NCBI GenBank assembly: GCA_035283845.1
Contig: DATESZ010000056.1
Span: 1-11,219, forward strand
Origin: DATESZ01 sp035283845
GTDB taxonomy: Bacteria; Desulfobacterota; Syntrophia; Syntrophales; JACQWR01
Direction: 5' to 3'
Length of the DNA: 11,219 nt
Of this stretch, positions 1-5,976 are shown piece after piece (position 1 is the stretch's first letter; each line of letters starts with the position of its first letter). The position numbers were made by a program, and so were the translations under genes. The notes below the pieces were generated by a model, which was not told the DNA's origin, searched no databases, and was given only the letters and a program-made list of their open reading frames with translations.

Positions 1-234
1 CTCCACATTGCGTTTGCCCGTGATGAAATCATGCACAATTTGCTAATTTAGAAAACCCGTCCTTCGCAATTCGCGCAGCACCGCCCGATATGCCTCGTCA
101 AATTCCGGTAAGAATACCATTTGCGCCGCAAGTCGTACATCCCAGAGCTTTCTTAACCGCACCTCCTTCCGAACCAGCCCGCCTTTGACATCCGATAATT
201 CCTTTTGCCGAAATTCATTTTCAGTTCGACGGCC
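1..234 (-). pseudogene. Unrecognised broken open frame, running off the left edge
   Basis: On the minus strand a frame stays open from 234 (just after a TGA at 235-237) to a TAG at 43-45, and continues open past that stop to the window edge. The conceptual product is rich in charged helical residues and looks protein-like; segments include KELSDVKGGLVRKEV, LRKLWDVRLAAQM and PEFDEAYRAVLRELRRTGF. The only internal ATG is at 120-118, so there is no credible full-length start. A second minus-strand frame (ATG at 311-309, beginning MEAFPENQRDWTSYLRR) overlaps its upstream end and could be the same gene before a frameshift around 190-235. I do not recognise the family. Reading: a decayed gene fragment, inferred from residue composition and the in-frame stop only. 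It could also be a chance open frame. Confidence 0.3.
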
Positions 235-273
235 TCAGTTACCTTCGACAGATCAACGGTGCGGCGCAAATAA

Positions 274-662
274 GATGTCCAGTCACGTTGGTTTTCCGGG
301 AATGCCTCCATTCTGACCTACGAACTGGATGAACTTCTGGCTACCAAAGTGCGGGCGTTATATCAACGGAGTAAGGGGCGATACCTCTATGATTTGTGGT
401 TTGCATTTGTCAAAGCGGCAGCCGATCCGGAACGGGTTACCCGTTGTTTTCTGAGGTATATGGAATATGAAGATTGTAAGATTACCAGGGCGGGGTTTGA
501 GCAAAACCTGCTTGAGAAGCTTGAAGATACCGGTTTTATCGCAGATATCGAACCTTTGTTAATTGCCGCTATTTTGATTTTAAGGAGGCGGCAGAGCTGT
601 TGATGCATCAATTGCTGCTCCTGATTCCAGGCGAAACATGGCAAGGAAAAACACGCGGTTGA
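274..662 (+). pseudogene. AbiEii/AbiGii-family nucleotidyltransferase toxin remnant (truncated, frameshifted)
   Basis: The reading frame from the codon after a TAA at 271-273 gives SRWFSG, LTYELDELLATKVRALYQR, KGRYLYDLW and EKLEDTGFIADIEPLL. These match the C-terminal half of AbiEii-type nucleotidyltransferases, the toxin half of type IV abortive-infection toxin-antitoxin pairs. At about 556-573 the reading shifts by one base. The shifted frame resumes with YFDFKEAAELL and LLLLIPGETWQG, the expected C-terminus, and stops at TGA 660-662. Without the shift the frame ends at 603 in unrelated residues. The N-terminal nucleotidyltransferase core is absent, and the conserved Asp of the usual KGRD segment is Tyr here (KGRY). 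No AbiEi antitoxin gene is visible. Truncation, frameshift and loss of a key residue all point to a dead gene. The family call rests on remembered motifs, not a search. Confidence 0.78.
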
Positions 663-779
663 CATCCGCTCCCAAGACCGAGCCTTTTGAAAATAGTCAA
701 TAAATTTTACGCTAACTCCTGCCACACATGGCCGCTTTTTATCTGCTTTTTTACGATAATACACGCATCTGACCAGTAG

Positions 780-809
780 TTGGCCGCAACTTTACCGACG
801 AGCGGCCAA
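780..809. repeat. 8-bp perfect inverted repeat
   Basis: TTGGCCGC at 780-787 is repeated in inverted form as GCGGCCAA at 802-809, with a 14-base loop between. No T-run follows on either strand, so it does not look like an intrinsic terminator. It could be a protein-binding site, the end of a small mobile element, or chance. A further GGCCGC lies nearby, starting at 730. Confidence 0.45.
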
Positions 810-844
810 AAGTCGGCTGGATTTATAGTTTTCCCTCCCCCAGG

Positions 845-888
845 CCGCAAAAAATCCGCTAAAAAACCGCTTCTTTTCCGCAACTTTT
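845..888. repeat. 11-bp-period CCGC / A-T-tract tandem repeat
   Basis: CCGC occurs at 845, 856, 867 and 878, exactly 11 bases apart. The 7-base spacers are homopolymer-rich (AAAAAAT, TAAAAAA, TTCTTTT) and the last unit is followed by AACTTTTTT. Period and phase are direct observations. A/T tracts repeated near the helical period are known to curve DNA, so curvature downstream of the tRNA is an inference. Confidence 0.6.
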
Positions 889-928
889 TTGATCCTTTTT
901 CTAATCCGGTGCTTTCCCGGAGGTGAAT

Positions 929-1003
<75 letters not shown>

Positions 1004-1035
1004 TCAATTGTTAGATAATCGACGAAGTTTGCTGC

Positions 1036-1064
1036 GTTTTACGGCGCCGTCGGTATTTTGTCAA
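1036..1064 (-). promoter_or_regulatory. Sigma70-type promoter for tRNA-Gly, overlapping hisD stop codon
   Basis: The minus strand has a perfect -35 TTGACA (1064-1059), a 17-base spacer, and -10 TAAAAC (1041-1036, 4 of 6 consensus). The TGA inside the -35 is the hisD stop codon itself. The bases just after the -10 are GCAGC, a G/C-rich discriminator of the kind linked to stringent control of stable RNA genes (inference). A 10-bp palindrome, ACGGCGCCGT (1041-1050), occupies part of the spacer and overlaps the -10 by one base. Initiation would be about 25 bases upstream of the tRNA 5' end. Confidence 0.6.
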
Positions 1065-2359
1065 GATGTTTTTCCCTTCATCCTTATGGTGACCGAACGG
1101 GCATGGGCGTCGAAACCCTCCATTCCGGCAAGGTGTGCTGCCGCTGCCCCGTATTTTTGCAGCGCCTCCCGGGAAAAACACAGGACGTTGGTGCGCTTTA
1201 CAAAATCGTAGACTCCAAGAGGAGATGAAAATCTCGCCGTTCCGCCGGTGGGCAGGATATGATTGGGACCGGCAAGATAATCGCCAAGAGTCTCCGGAGT
1301 GCTACCCCCCTGAAACGCAGCCCCGGCATTTCTCACCTTCTTCAGCACTCCGACAAAATCGGCAACCATAAGCTCCAGGTGTTCCGGCGCAAACCTATTG
1401 GCAATTGCAATTGCCTCTTCCATATCCCTGGTTACAATAAGGGCGCCGAAGTCCTCAATGGACTGCTTGGCAACAGCCCGTCTCGAGAGTTCCGGTAGCT
1501 GTTTTTCCACCTCCCCGGCCACCTGCCTGGCCAGCGCCTCAAGGGGGGTCAGCAGTACAGCGCTGGCCATGACATCATGTTCCGCCTGAGCAAGCAGATC
1601 TGCCGCCGCATGGGCTGCGACAGCCGTCCCGTCGGCAATGACGAGCACCTCACTGGGACCGGCAATCATATCTATGGCTACCTGGCCATATACCATCTTC
1701 TTGGCGGCTGCCACGTAAGCGTTTCCCGGCCCGACAATCTTATCAACGGCGGGAACCGATTTCGTTCCATAGGCAAGAGCCGCTATTGCCTGGGCGCCTC
1801 CTATCTTAAAGATGCGGGCGACCCCGCCGAGCCCGGCGGCGGCGGCAATGAGGGGATTAAGCTCCCCGCTCTTGCAGGGGGTGACAAGCACCATTTCTTC
1901 CACGCCGGCAATCCTGGCCGGAATGGCCGCCATAAGTACAGTTGATGGATAGACGGCACTTCCTCCCGGCGCATAGATGCCGACCCTCTCCAAAGGCAGA
2001 ACGCGCTGTCCCAGCTCAATACCTTCTTCTGACGTCATCAGGTCAGGCGTTTCCTGTTTAAGATGGAATTTTTCGATCCGTTCCGCCGCCAATTTCAGGG
2101 CACGCAAATCCTCTTTGGAAACCCTGCCGAGGGCGGCTTCGATCTCTCTGGAAGAGGCCTCAACTGTCTGAGCATTCAGGGAGACGCCGTCAAATTTTTC
2201 CGTGTAGGCAAAAAGCGCCTCGTCCCCCCTTTTTACCACATCCTCCACGATACCTTGAACAATCGCCCATAGCTCCTGATTAAACAGCTTGCCGCGCCTT
2301 TTTATCTGGAAGAAAGTCTCTTCGAAGATTTTATCGCCCGTATGGATAACCCTTATCAC
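1061..2359 (-). CDS. hisD: Histidinol dehydrogenase
   Basis: HisD catalyses the last two steps of histidine biosynthesis, the NAD-dependent oxidation of L-histidinol to L-histidine via the aldehyde, using one zinc ion in a cytosolic homodimer. The 432-residue product has normal family length. Visible motifs are YAPGG (129-133), FKIGGAQAIAALAYGT (184-199), KIVGPGNAYVAAAKK (207-221) and GPSEVLV (234-240). The zinc and active-site residues of the family are all in place: Gln258 and His261 in LLAQAEHD, Glu326-His327 in FAPEHLEL, Asp360 in GDYLAGPNH, and His419 near the C-terminus. The start is GTG, within a GTGA overlap with the murA stop. A strong AAGGAGGG site lies 7 bases upstream inside murA, so it probably combines coupled and independent initiation. 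hisG, often adjacent in related clusters (from memory), is not here. It is last in the cluster before tRNA-Gly. Confidence 0.98.
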   Translation of the reverse strand: MIRVIHTGDKIFEETFFQIKRRGKLFNQELWAIVQGIVEDVVKRGDEALFAYTEKFDGVSLNAQTVEASSREIEAALGRVSKEDLRALKLAAERIEKFHLKQETPDLMTSEEGIELGQRVLPLERVGIYAPGGSAVYPSTVLMAAIPARIAGVEEMVLVTPCKSGELNPLIAAAAGLGGVARIFKIGGAQAIAALAYGTKSVPAVDKIVGPGNAYVAAAKKMVYGQVAIDMIAGPSEVLVIADGTAVAAHAAADLLAQAEHDVMASAVLLTPLEALARQVAGEVEKQLPELSRRAVAKQSIEDFGALIVTRDMEEAIAIANRFAPEHLELMVADFVGVLKKVRNAGAAFQGGSTPETLGDYLAGPNHILPTGGTARFSSPLGVYDFVKRTNVLCFSREALQKYGAAAAHLAGMEGFDAHARSVTIRMKGKTS

Positions 2360-3609
2360 TCCGATGCCCTCCTTATGTCGGCCCCCAAAGCGGAGAACTT
2401 CTTTTCGATTGTTTCGTAGCCACGGTCGAGATGGTAGACCCGTGACAATTCCGTTGTACCGTCGGCCGTCAAACCGGCAATAATCAGCGATGCCGAGGCA
2501 CGCAGGTCTGTGGCCATGATTTTAGCGCCCCGGAGTTTCGGCACCCCTCTCACTATGGCATTGTTCCCCTGAATCACAATATCTGCCCCCATCCTCAACA
2601 ATTCACTGACGTGCATGAACCGGTTCTCAAAGATCGTTTCTGTAATTACGCTCAGGCCGTTCCCAATAGTCATCAGGGTCATCATCTGCGCCTGGAGGTC
2701 CGTGGGAAACCCCGGGTAGGGCAGGGTTTTTATGTCGACACTTTTGACGATGCCGCTGCCCACCGCTCTGATTCCGGCGTCCGTTACCTCAATTTTCATG
2801 CCTGCCGACCGCAATTTGGTTATCAGGGCGTCAAGATGGCGGGGATTGCATCCCCGGACAAGGATGTCTCCGCCCACTATGCCGGCCGCGATCAGGAAGG
2901 TCCCCGCCTCAATACGGTCAGCTATGACGGATGCCTCTACCGGATGCAGAGATTCGACCCCTTCAATGACAATCACATCTGTTCCCGCACCCGTGATTCT
3001 GGCGCCCATACTGTTTAATATTTCGGCAAGATTGACGATTTCCGGTTCTTTGGCGGCGTTTTTGAGGGTTGTTACGCCTTCCGCAATAGTAGCGGCCATC
3101 ATGGAATTTTCCGTTCCCGTGACCGTGGGAATATCAAAATAAATACCGGCGCCCCGCAACCTCTTTGCCTTTGCCTCCACATACCCGTCCTTCAGGTTTA
3201 TTTCCGCTCCCATTTCTTGAAGGGCGCGGATATGGAGATTTACCGGTCTGGCGCCGATCGCGCATCCGCCAGGTAAGGAAACGCGCGCCTCTCCAGCCCT
3301 GGCCACAAGGGGGCCTAAAACGAGAATGGAAGCCCGCATGGTCTTGACAAGATCGTAAGGAGCTTTGCAACTGGTGATTTCACTCGTATTTACTCTTAAA
3401 TCAGGCGGTTCCCCCTCGATTTTCGCCCCGAGATTTTTCAGAAGTTTCCCGATGGTCCTGATGTCTACAAGGTTCGGTATATTGTGATAGACGTTCCATC
3501 CCTCCGTAAGGAGCGAAGATGCCAGTATGGGCAAGGCAGCGTTCTTGGCGCCGCTGATCTTCACCTCTCCACGGAGTCTGCTACCCCCTGTAATAATTAT
3601 TTTATCCAA
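2356..3609 (-). CDS. murA: UDP-N-acetylglucosamine 1-carboxyvinyltransferase
   Basis: MurA transfers enolpyruvate from phosphoenolpyruvate to UDP-GlcNAc, the first committed cytosolic step of peptidoglycan synthesis. The 417-residue product has the usual length. It shows Lys22-Asn23 in KISGAKNAALPIL, Arg92 in KTMRAS, the catalytic loop LPGGCAIGARPV with Cys116, and Asp304 in PGFPTDLQAQ, the equivalent of the catalytic Asp. Presence of Cys rather than Asp in the loop predicts a fosfomycin-sensitive enzyme by family knowledge. The start is TTG: an in-frame TAA sits two codons upstream, the product then begins DKIIITGG just as family members do, and an AAGGGAA site lies 8 bases before it. It follows prmC after 33 bases and overlaps hisD by 4 bases. 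Linkage of an early cell-wall gene to release-factor genes is familiar from Deltaproteobacteria. Confidence 0.98.
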   Translation of the reverse strand: MDKIIITGGSRLRGEVKISGAKNAALPILASSLLTEGWNVYHNIPNLVDIRTIGKLLKNLGAKIEGEPPDLRVNTSEITSCKAPYDLVKTMRASILVLGPLVARAGEARVSLPGGCAIGARPVNLHIRALQEMGAEINLKDGYVEAKAKRLRGAGIYFDIPTVTGTENSMMAATIAEGVTTLKNAAKEPEIVNLAEILNSMGARITGAGTDVIVIEGVESLHPVEASVIADRIEAGTFLIAAGIVGGDILVRGCNPRHLDALITKLRSAGMKIEVTDAGIRAVGSGIVKSVDIKTLPYPGFPTDLQAQMMTLMTIGNGLSVITETIFENRFMHVSELLRMGADIVIQGNNAIVRGVPKLRGAKIMATDLRASASLIIAGLTADGTTELSRVYHLDRGYETIEKKFSALGADIRRASE

Positions 3610-3642
3610 TGGTTATGTTCCCTTGAAAGGTCACCAAAACCA

Positions 3643-4494
3643 TCACACCTTTCTTGCCCTGATAACCCGTTCCACCCCGCCGTAATCCCGGCGGGTTTCG
3701 ATGCGGTCGAATGCCCCTGACCTTTTCAGCGTCTTTTCAATACTTTCCCGCTGGCCGTCTCCCATTTCCATAAAAAGCCACCCCCTTTTTTTCAAACGCT
3801 TCTTGCTCCCTGCAATAATCTCCCGGTGAAAGGCGGTGCCGTCCGCACCGGCCAAGAGCGCTTGCCTCGGCTCATATTCCCTGACGTCACGGGGAAGGCG
3901 TGCGAATTCGTCCGTCGAAATATAGGGCGGATTGGAAACAATTATATCAAATATCCCTGATACGGGCTCAAAAAGACTGCCGCAGAGCAAATCCATACGT
4001 CCTTCAACGCCGTGTTTGTGGGCATTCTTAAGGGCCACAGAAATGGCGTCTGCAGATATGTCCGTTGCCGTCAAACTGGCAGTGGGCAATTCCCTGGCAA
4101 TGGCCACGCTTACAGCGCCGCTTCCCACGCCGATCTCCAGGATACGCAGCCCCGCATGTTCTAATTCCCTGCCTGCTTTTATTACTTCTTCCACCAGGAT
4201 TTCCGTTTCCGGCCTGGGCACAAGAACATGTCTATCCACCTCAAAAAGCAAGGACCAGAATTCTTTTTTACCGTTAATATAGCTTAACGGCTCTCCCTGA
4301 GCGCGCCTTTCAACCCATCCTTCGAACCCGGAAATCTCAGCTTCCGTCAGTGCCTTTTCCGGATTTCTATAGATTTCCAGACGATCGGCCTGTAAATAGG
4401 AAAAAAGCAACACCTCTGCATCCAGCCTTGGCGAGGTCAATCCCGCTCTCTCCAGCATGACTGCCGCCCTGTTGAGGACATCCCGGATATTCAT
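3643..4494 (-). CDS. prmC: Peptide chain release factor N5-glutamine methyltransferase
   Basis: PrmC (formerly HemK) uses S-adenosylmethionine to methylate the glutamine of the GGQ motif in release factors RF1 and RF2, raising peptide-release efficiency. The 283-residue product has an N-terminal helical domain (about 1-90) that docks the release factor, the PRPETE segment (93-98), the SAM-binding LEIGVGSGAVS (119-129) and the diagnostic NPPY motif (188-191) that binds the target glutamine. ATGA overlap with the prfA stop places the enzyme directly after its own substrate, so the two are almost certainly translationally coupled. No strong ribosome binding site precedes the start, which fits coupling. 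Nothing is missing or truncated. Confidence 0.97.
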   Translation of the reverse strand: MNIRDVLNRAAVMLERAGLTSPRLDAEVLLFSYLQADRLEIYRNPEKALTEAEISGFEGWVERRAQGEPLSYINGKKEFWSLLFEVDRHVLVPRPETEILVEEVIKAGRELEHAGLRILEIGVGSGAVSVAIARELPTASLTATDISADAISVALKNAHKHGVEGRMDLLCGSLFEPVSGIFDIIVSNPPYISTDEFARLPRDVREYEPRQALLAGADGTAFHREIIAGSKKRLKKRGWLFMEMGDGQRESIEKTLKRSGAFDRIETRRDYGGVERVIRARKV

Positions 4495-5573
4495 TGACGA
4501 TTCAATTGGCCGCCTGCTTTAAGCGCCTCTGTCTGGAAGTTGGTTATGAGGGCGTCGATTATCGTTTGTATGTTGCCGTCAAGAAAATTTTCCAGGTCAT
4601 AACGCGTCAGCCCTATCCGGTGATCCGTAACCCTCCCCTGGGGAAAGTTATACGTTCTGATCCGTTCGCTCCTGTCGCCGCTGCCCACCTGATTTTTTCT
4701 TGAAGCAGAGATTTCCGCATTCTGTTTCTTTACCATTGCATCGAGGAGCCTCGCCCGCAGCACCTTCATCGCCTTGGATTTATTTTTCAACTGCGATTTT
4801 TCATCCTGACAGGTAACCACTAAGCCGGAAGGCAGATGGGTAATCCTTACGGCCGAATCGGTGGTGTTGACACTCTGGCCGCCGTGGCCGCTGGAATGAT
4901 AAACATCTATCCTCAGTTCATTCGGATCGATATTTAACTCCACCTCATCCACTTCAGGAAGCACCGCTACCGTAACCGCGGAGGTATGGATGCGACCCTG
5001 GGCTTCCGTGACAGGAACTCTCTGTACCCGGTGCACACCGCTTTCATATTTTAACATGCTGTAGGCGCCATCGCCGGCAACAAGGGCGATAATTTCCTTA
5101 AATCCTCCCACGCCGCTTGCCGGGCTGCTGCTTATGACCTCCATCTTCCATCTTTTTAACTCAGCATAACGTGCGTACATGCGGAAAAGATCGGAGGCAA
5201 AAAGCCCCGCCTCGTCCCCTCCCGTACCGGCCCTGATTTCCAGAAACACATTTCTGCTGTCATTGGGATCCCTGGGAAGGAGAAGTACCGTCAATTTATC
5301 TTCCAAAATCGCAAGAGTTTCTTTAAGCTGGGGGATCTCTTCCCTGACAAGTTGCTTCAACTCTTCATCCGTTCCTTGCAGTAAATCCTGATCTTCCTCA
5401 ACACGGCCTTTCATCTCCTCGTACTTCCTGTAAGTCTCAACAAGTAAGCTAAGATCCGAATGTTCTTTCGCATAGCGCTGGAACAACCCCGGCTTGCCCA
5501 CCACATCGGAAGCGCTCAGGAGCCCTTCCAGTTCTTTATATCTCGTTTCAATATCTTTAAGTTTTTCAAACAT
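4491..5573 (-). CDS. prfA: Peptide chain release factor 1
   Basis: RF1 reads UAA and UAG stop codons in the ribosomal A site and triggers hydrolysis of peptidyl-tRNA. The 360-residue length is standard. The N-terminal coiled domain (about 1-100) is followed by RAGTGGDEA (114-122), the tripeptide anticodon region VPVTEAQGRIHTSA with P-V-T at 187-189, and the catalytic GGQ at 231-233 in SSGHGGQSVNTTDS. The P-x-T tripeptide, rather than the S-P-F of RF2, fixes it as RF1, and no programmed frameshift is present. A GGAG lies 12 bases before the ATG, a longer spacing than usual, so the ribosome binding site is weak-looking. It is 79 bases downstream of rpmE and overlaps prmC, which modifies its GGQ glutamine. 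Confidence 0.98.
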   Translation of the reverse strand: MFEKLKDIETRYKELEGLLSASDVVGKPGLFQRYAKEHSDLSLLVETYRKYEEMKGRVEEDQDLLQGTDEELKQLVREEIPQLKETLAILEDKLTVLLLPRDPNDSRNVFLEIRAGTGGDEAGLFASDLFRMYARYAELKRWKMEVISSSPASGVGGFKEIIALVAGDGAYSMLKYESGVHRVQRVPVTEAQGRIHTSAVTVAVLPEVDEVELNIDPNELRIDVYHSSGHGGQSVNTTDSAVRITHLPSGLVVTCQDEKSQLKNKSKAMKVLRARLLDAMVKKQNAEISASRKNQVGSGDRSERIRTYNFPQGRVTDHRIGLTRYDLENFLDGNIQTIIDALITNFQTEALKAGGQLNRQ

Positions 5574-5652
5574 GATATGGTGTAACTCCGGGAAAGGGGT
5601 TTGATTCGCAGTTATTTTTCAGGGATTGTCGTTTAAGGAAATGGCTTGATAT

Positions 5653-5883
5653 TTAAGGATTTTTTGTCGTTTTACCATTTTCATCCTTGGTGGAGTACCT
5701 CCTATTGAACCGCTCCACCCGGCCCGCCGTGTCTATGATCTTTTGCTTGCCCGTTATAAAAGGATGACACTGAGAACATATCTCGACTTTTATGTCTTTT
5801 TTTGTTGACTTGGTTTTAAAGACATTGCCACACACACAGCTTATAGTTGCTTCCGAATATTCCGGATGAATTCCCTGCTTCAT
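5653..5883 (-). CDS. rpmE: 50S ribosomal protein L31, zinc-binding (C+) form
   Basis: L31 sits on the large ribosomal subunit and contributes to the bridge between subunits. The 76-residue product starts MKQGIHPEY, typical of the family. It carries Cys16, Cys18, Cys36 and Cys39 (SCVCGN and CSQCHPF), the zinc-binding cysteines of the C+ paralogue; by family knowledge the C-minus form replaces it under zinc starvation. The FITGKQKIIDTAGRVERFNRRY segment is the conserved C-terminal core. The start is fixed by in-frame TAA codons directly upstream. The nearest purine-rich site, GGGAGGA, ends about 13 bases before the ATG, unusually far, with an A/T-rich spacer between. It lies between rho and prfA and has its own promoter candidate. 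Confidence 0.97.
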   Translation of the reverse strand: MKQGIHPEYSEATISCVCGNVFKTKSTKKDIKVEICSQCHPFITGKQKIIDTAGRVERFNRRYSTKDENGKTTKNP

Positions 5884-5944
5884 AAGTTATATTTAATCCT
5901 CCCTGCCAATTTATAATGTTATTTTTATTACTGGTCCCACCGTT

Positions 5945-5971
5945 ACTATACCATAAAAAAAATATATTCAA
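5945..5971 (-). promoter_or_regulatory. Extended -10 promoter candidate for rpmE
   Basis: In the 93-base gap between rho and rpmE the minus strand has TGG directly before TATAGT (5950-5945), an extended -10 with 5 of 6 consensus bases. A partial -35, TTGAAT (5971-5966), is 15 bases upstream, shorter than the preferred 17. This would start transcription about 55 bases before rpmE. The T-run between the elements has no preceding stem, so it is not read as a rho terminator. Confidence 0.45.
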
Positions 5972-5976
5972 GAAAA

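Larger units (their letters stand above)
663..928. other. Gene-free stretch between AbiEii remnant and tRNA-Gly
   Basis: No credible gene is present. It holds an 8-bp inverted repeat (780-809), an 11-bp-period A/T-tract repeat (845-888) and a 5-bp stem with a 7-nt loop (905-921), which lies just past the tRNA 3' end. That small stem is followed on the minus strand by an A-rich, not U-rich, run, so it is not a convincing intrinsic terminator. I looked for a second copy of the tRNA 3' end in 1-928 as an attachment site and saw none. Confidence 0.6.

Noticed and set aside
387..764. 125-codon minus-strand open frame opposite the AbiEii remnant
   Set aside because: Its residues are low-complexity and unlike any family, while the plus strand carries clear AbiEii motifs over the same bases.
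905..921. TCCGG/CCGGA stem as tRNA terminator
   Set aside because: Only 5 bp, and followed on the minus strand by an A-rich run with no T-tract.
1..928. CRISPR array or integrase gene in the accessory-looking end
   Set aside because: No direct repeats of suitable length with spacers and no recombinase motifs in any frame.
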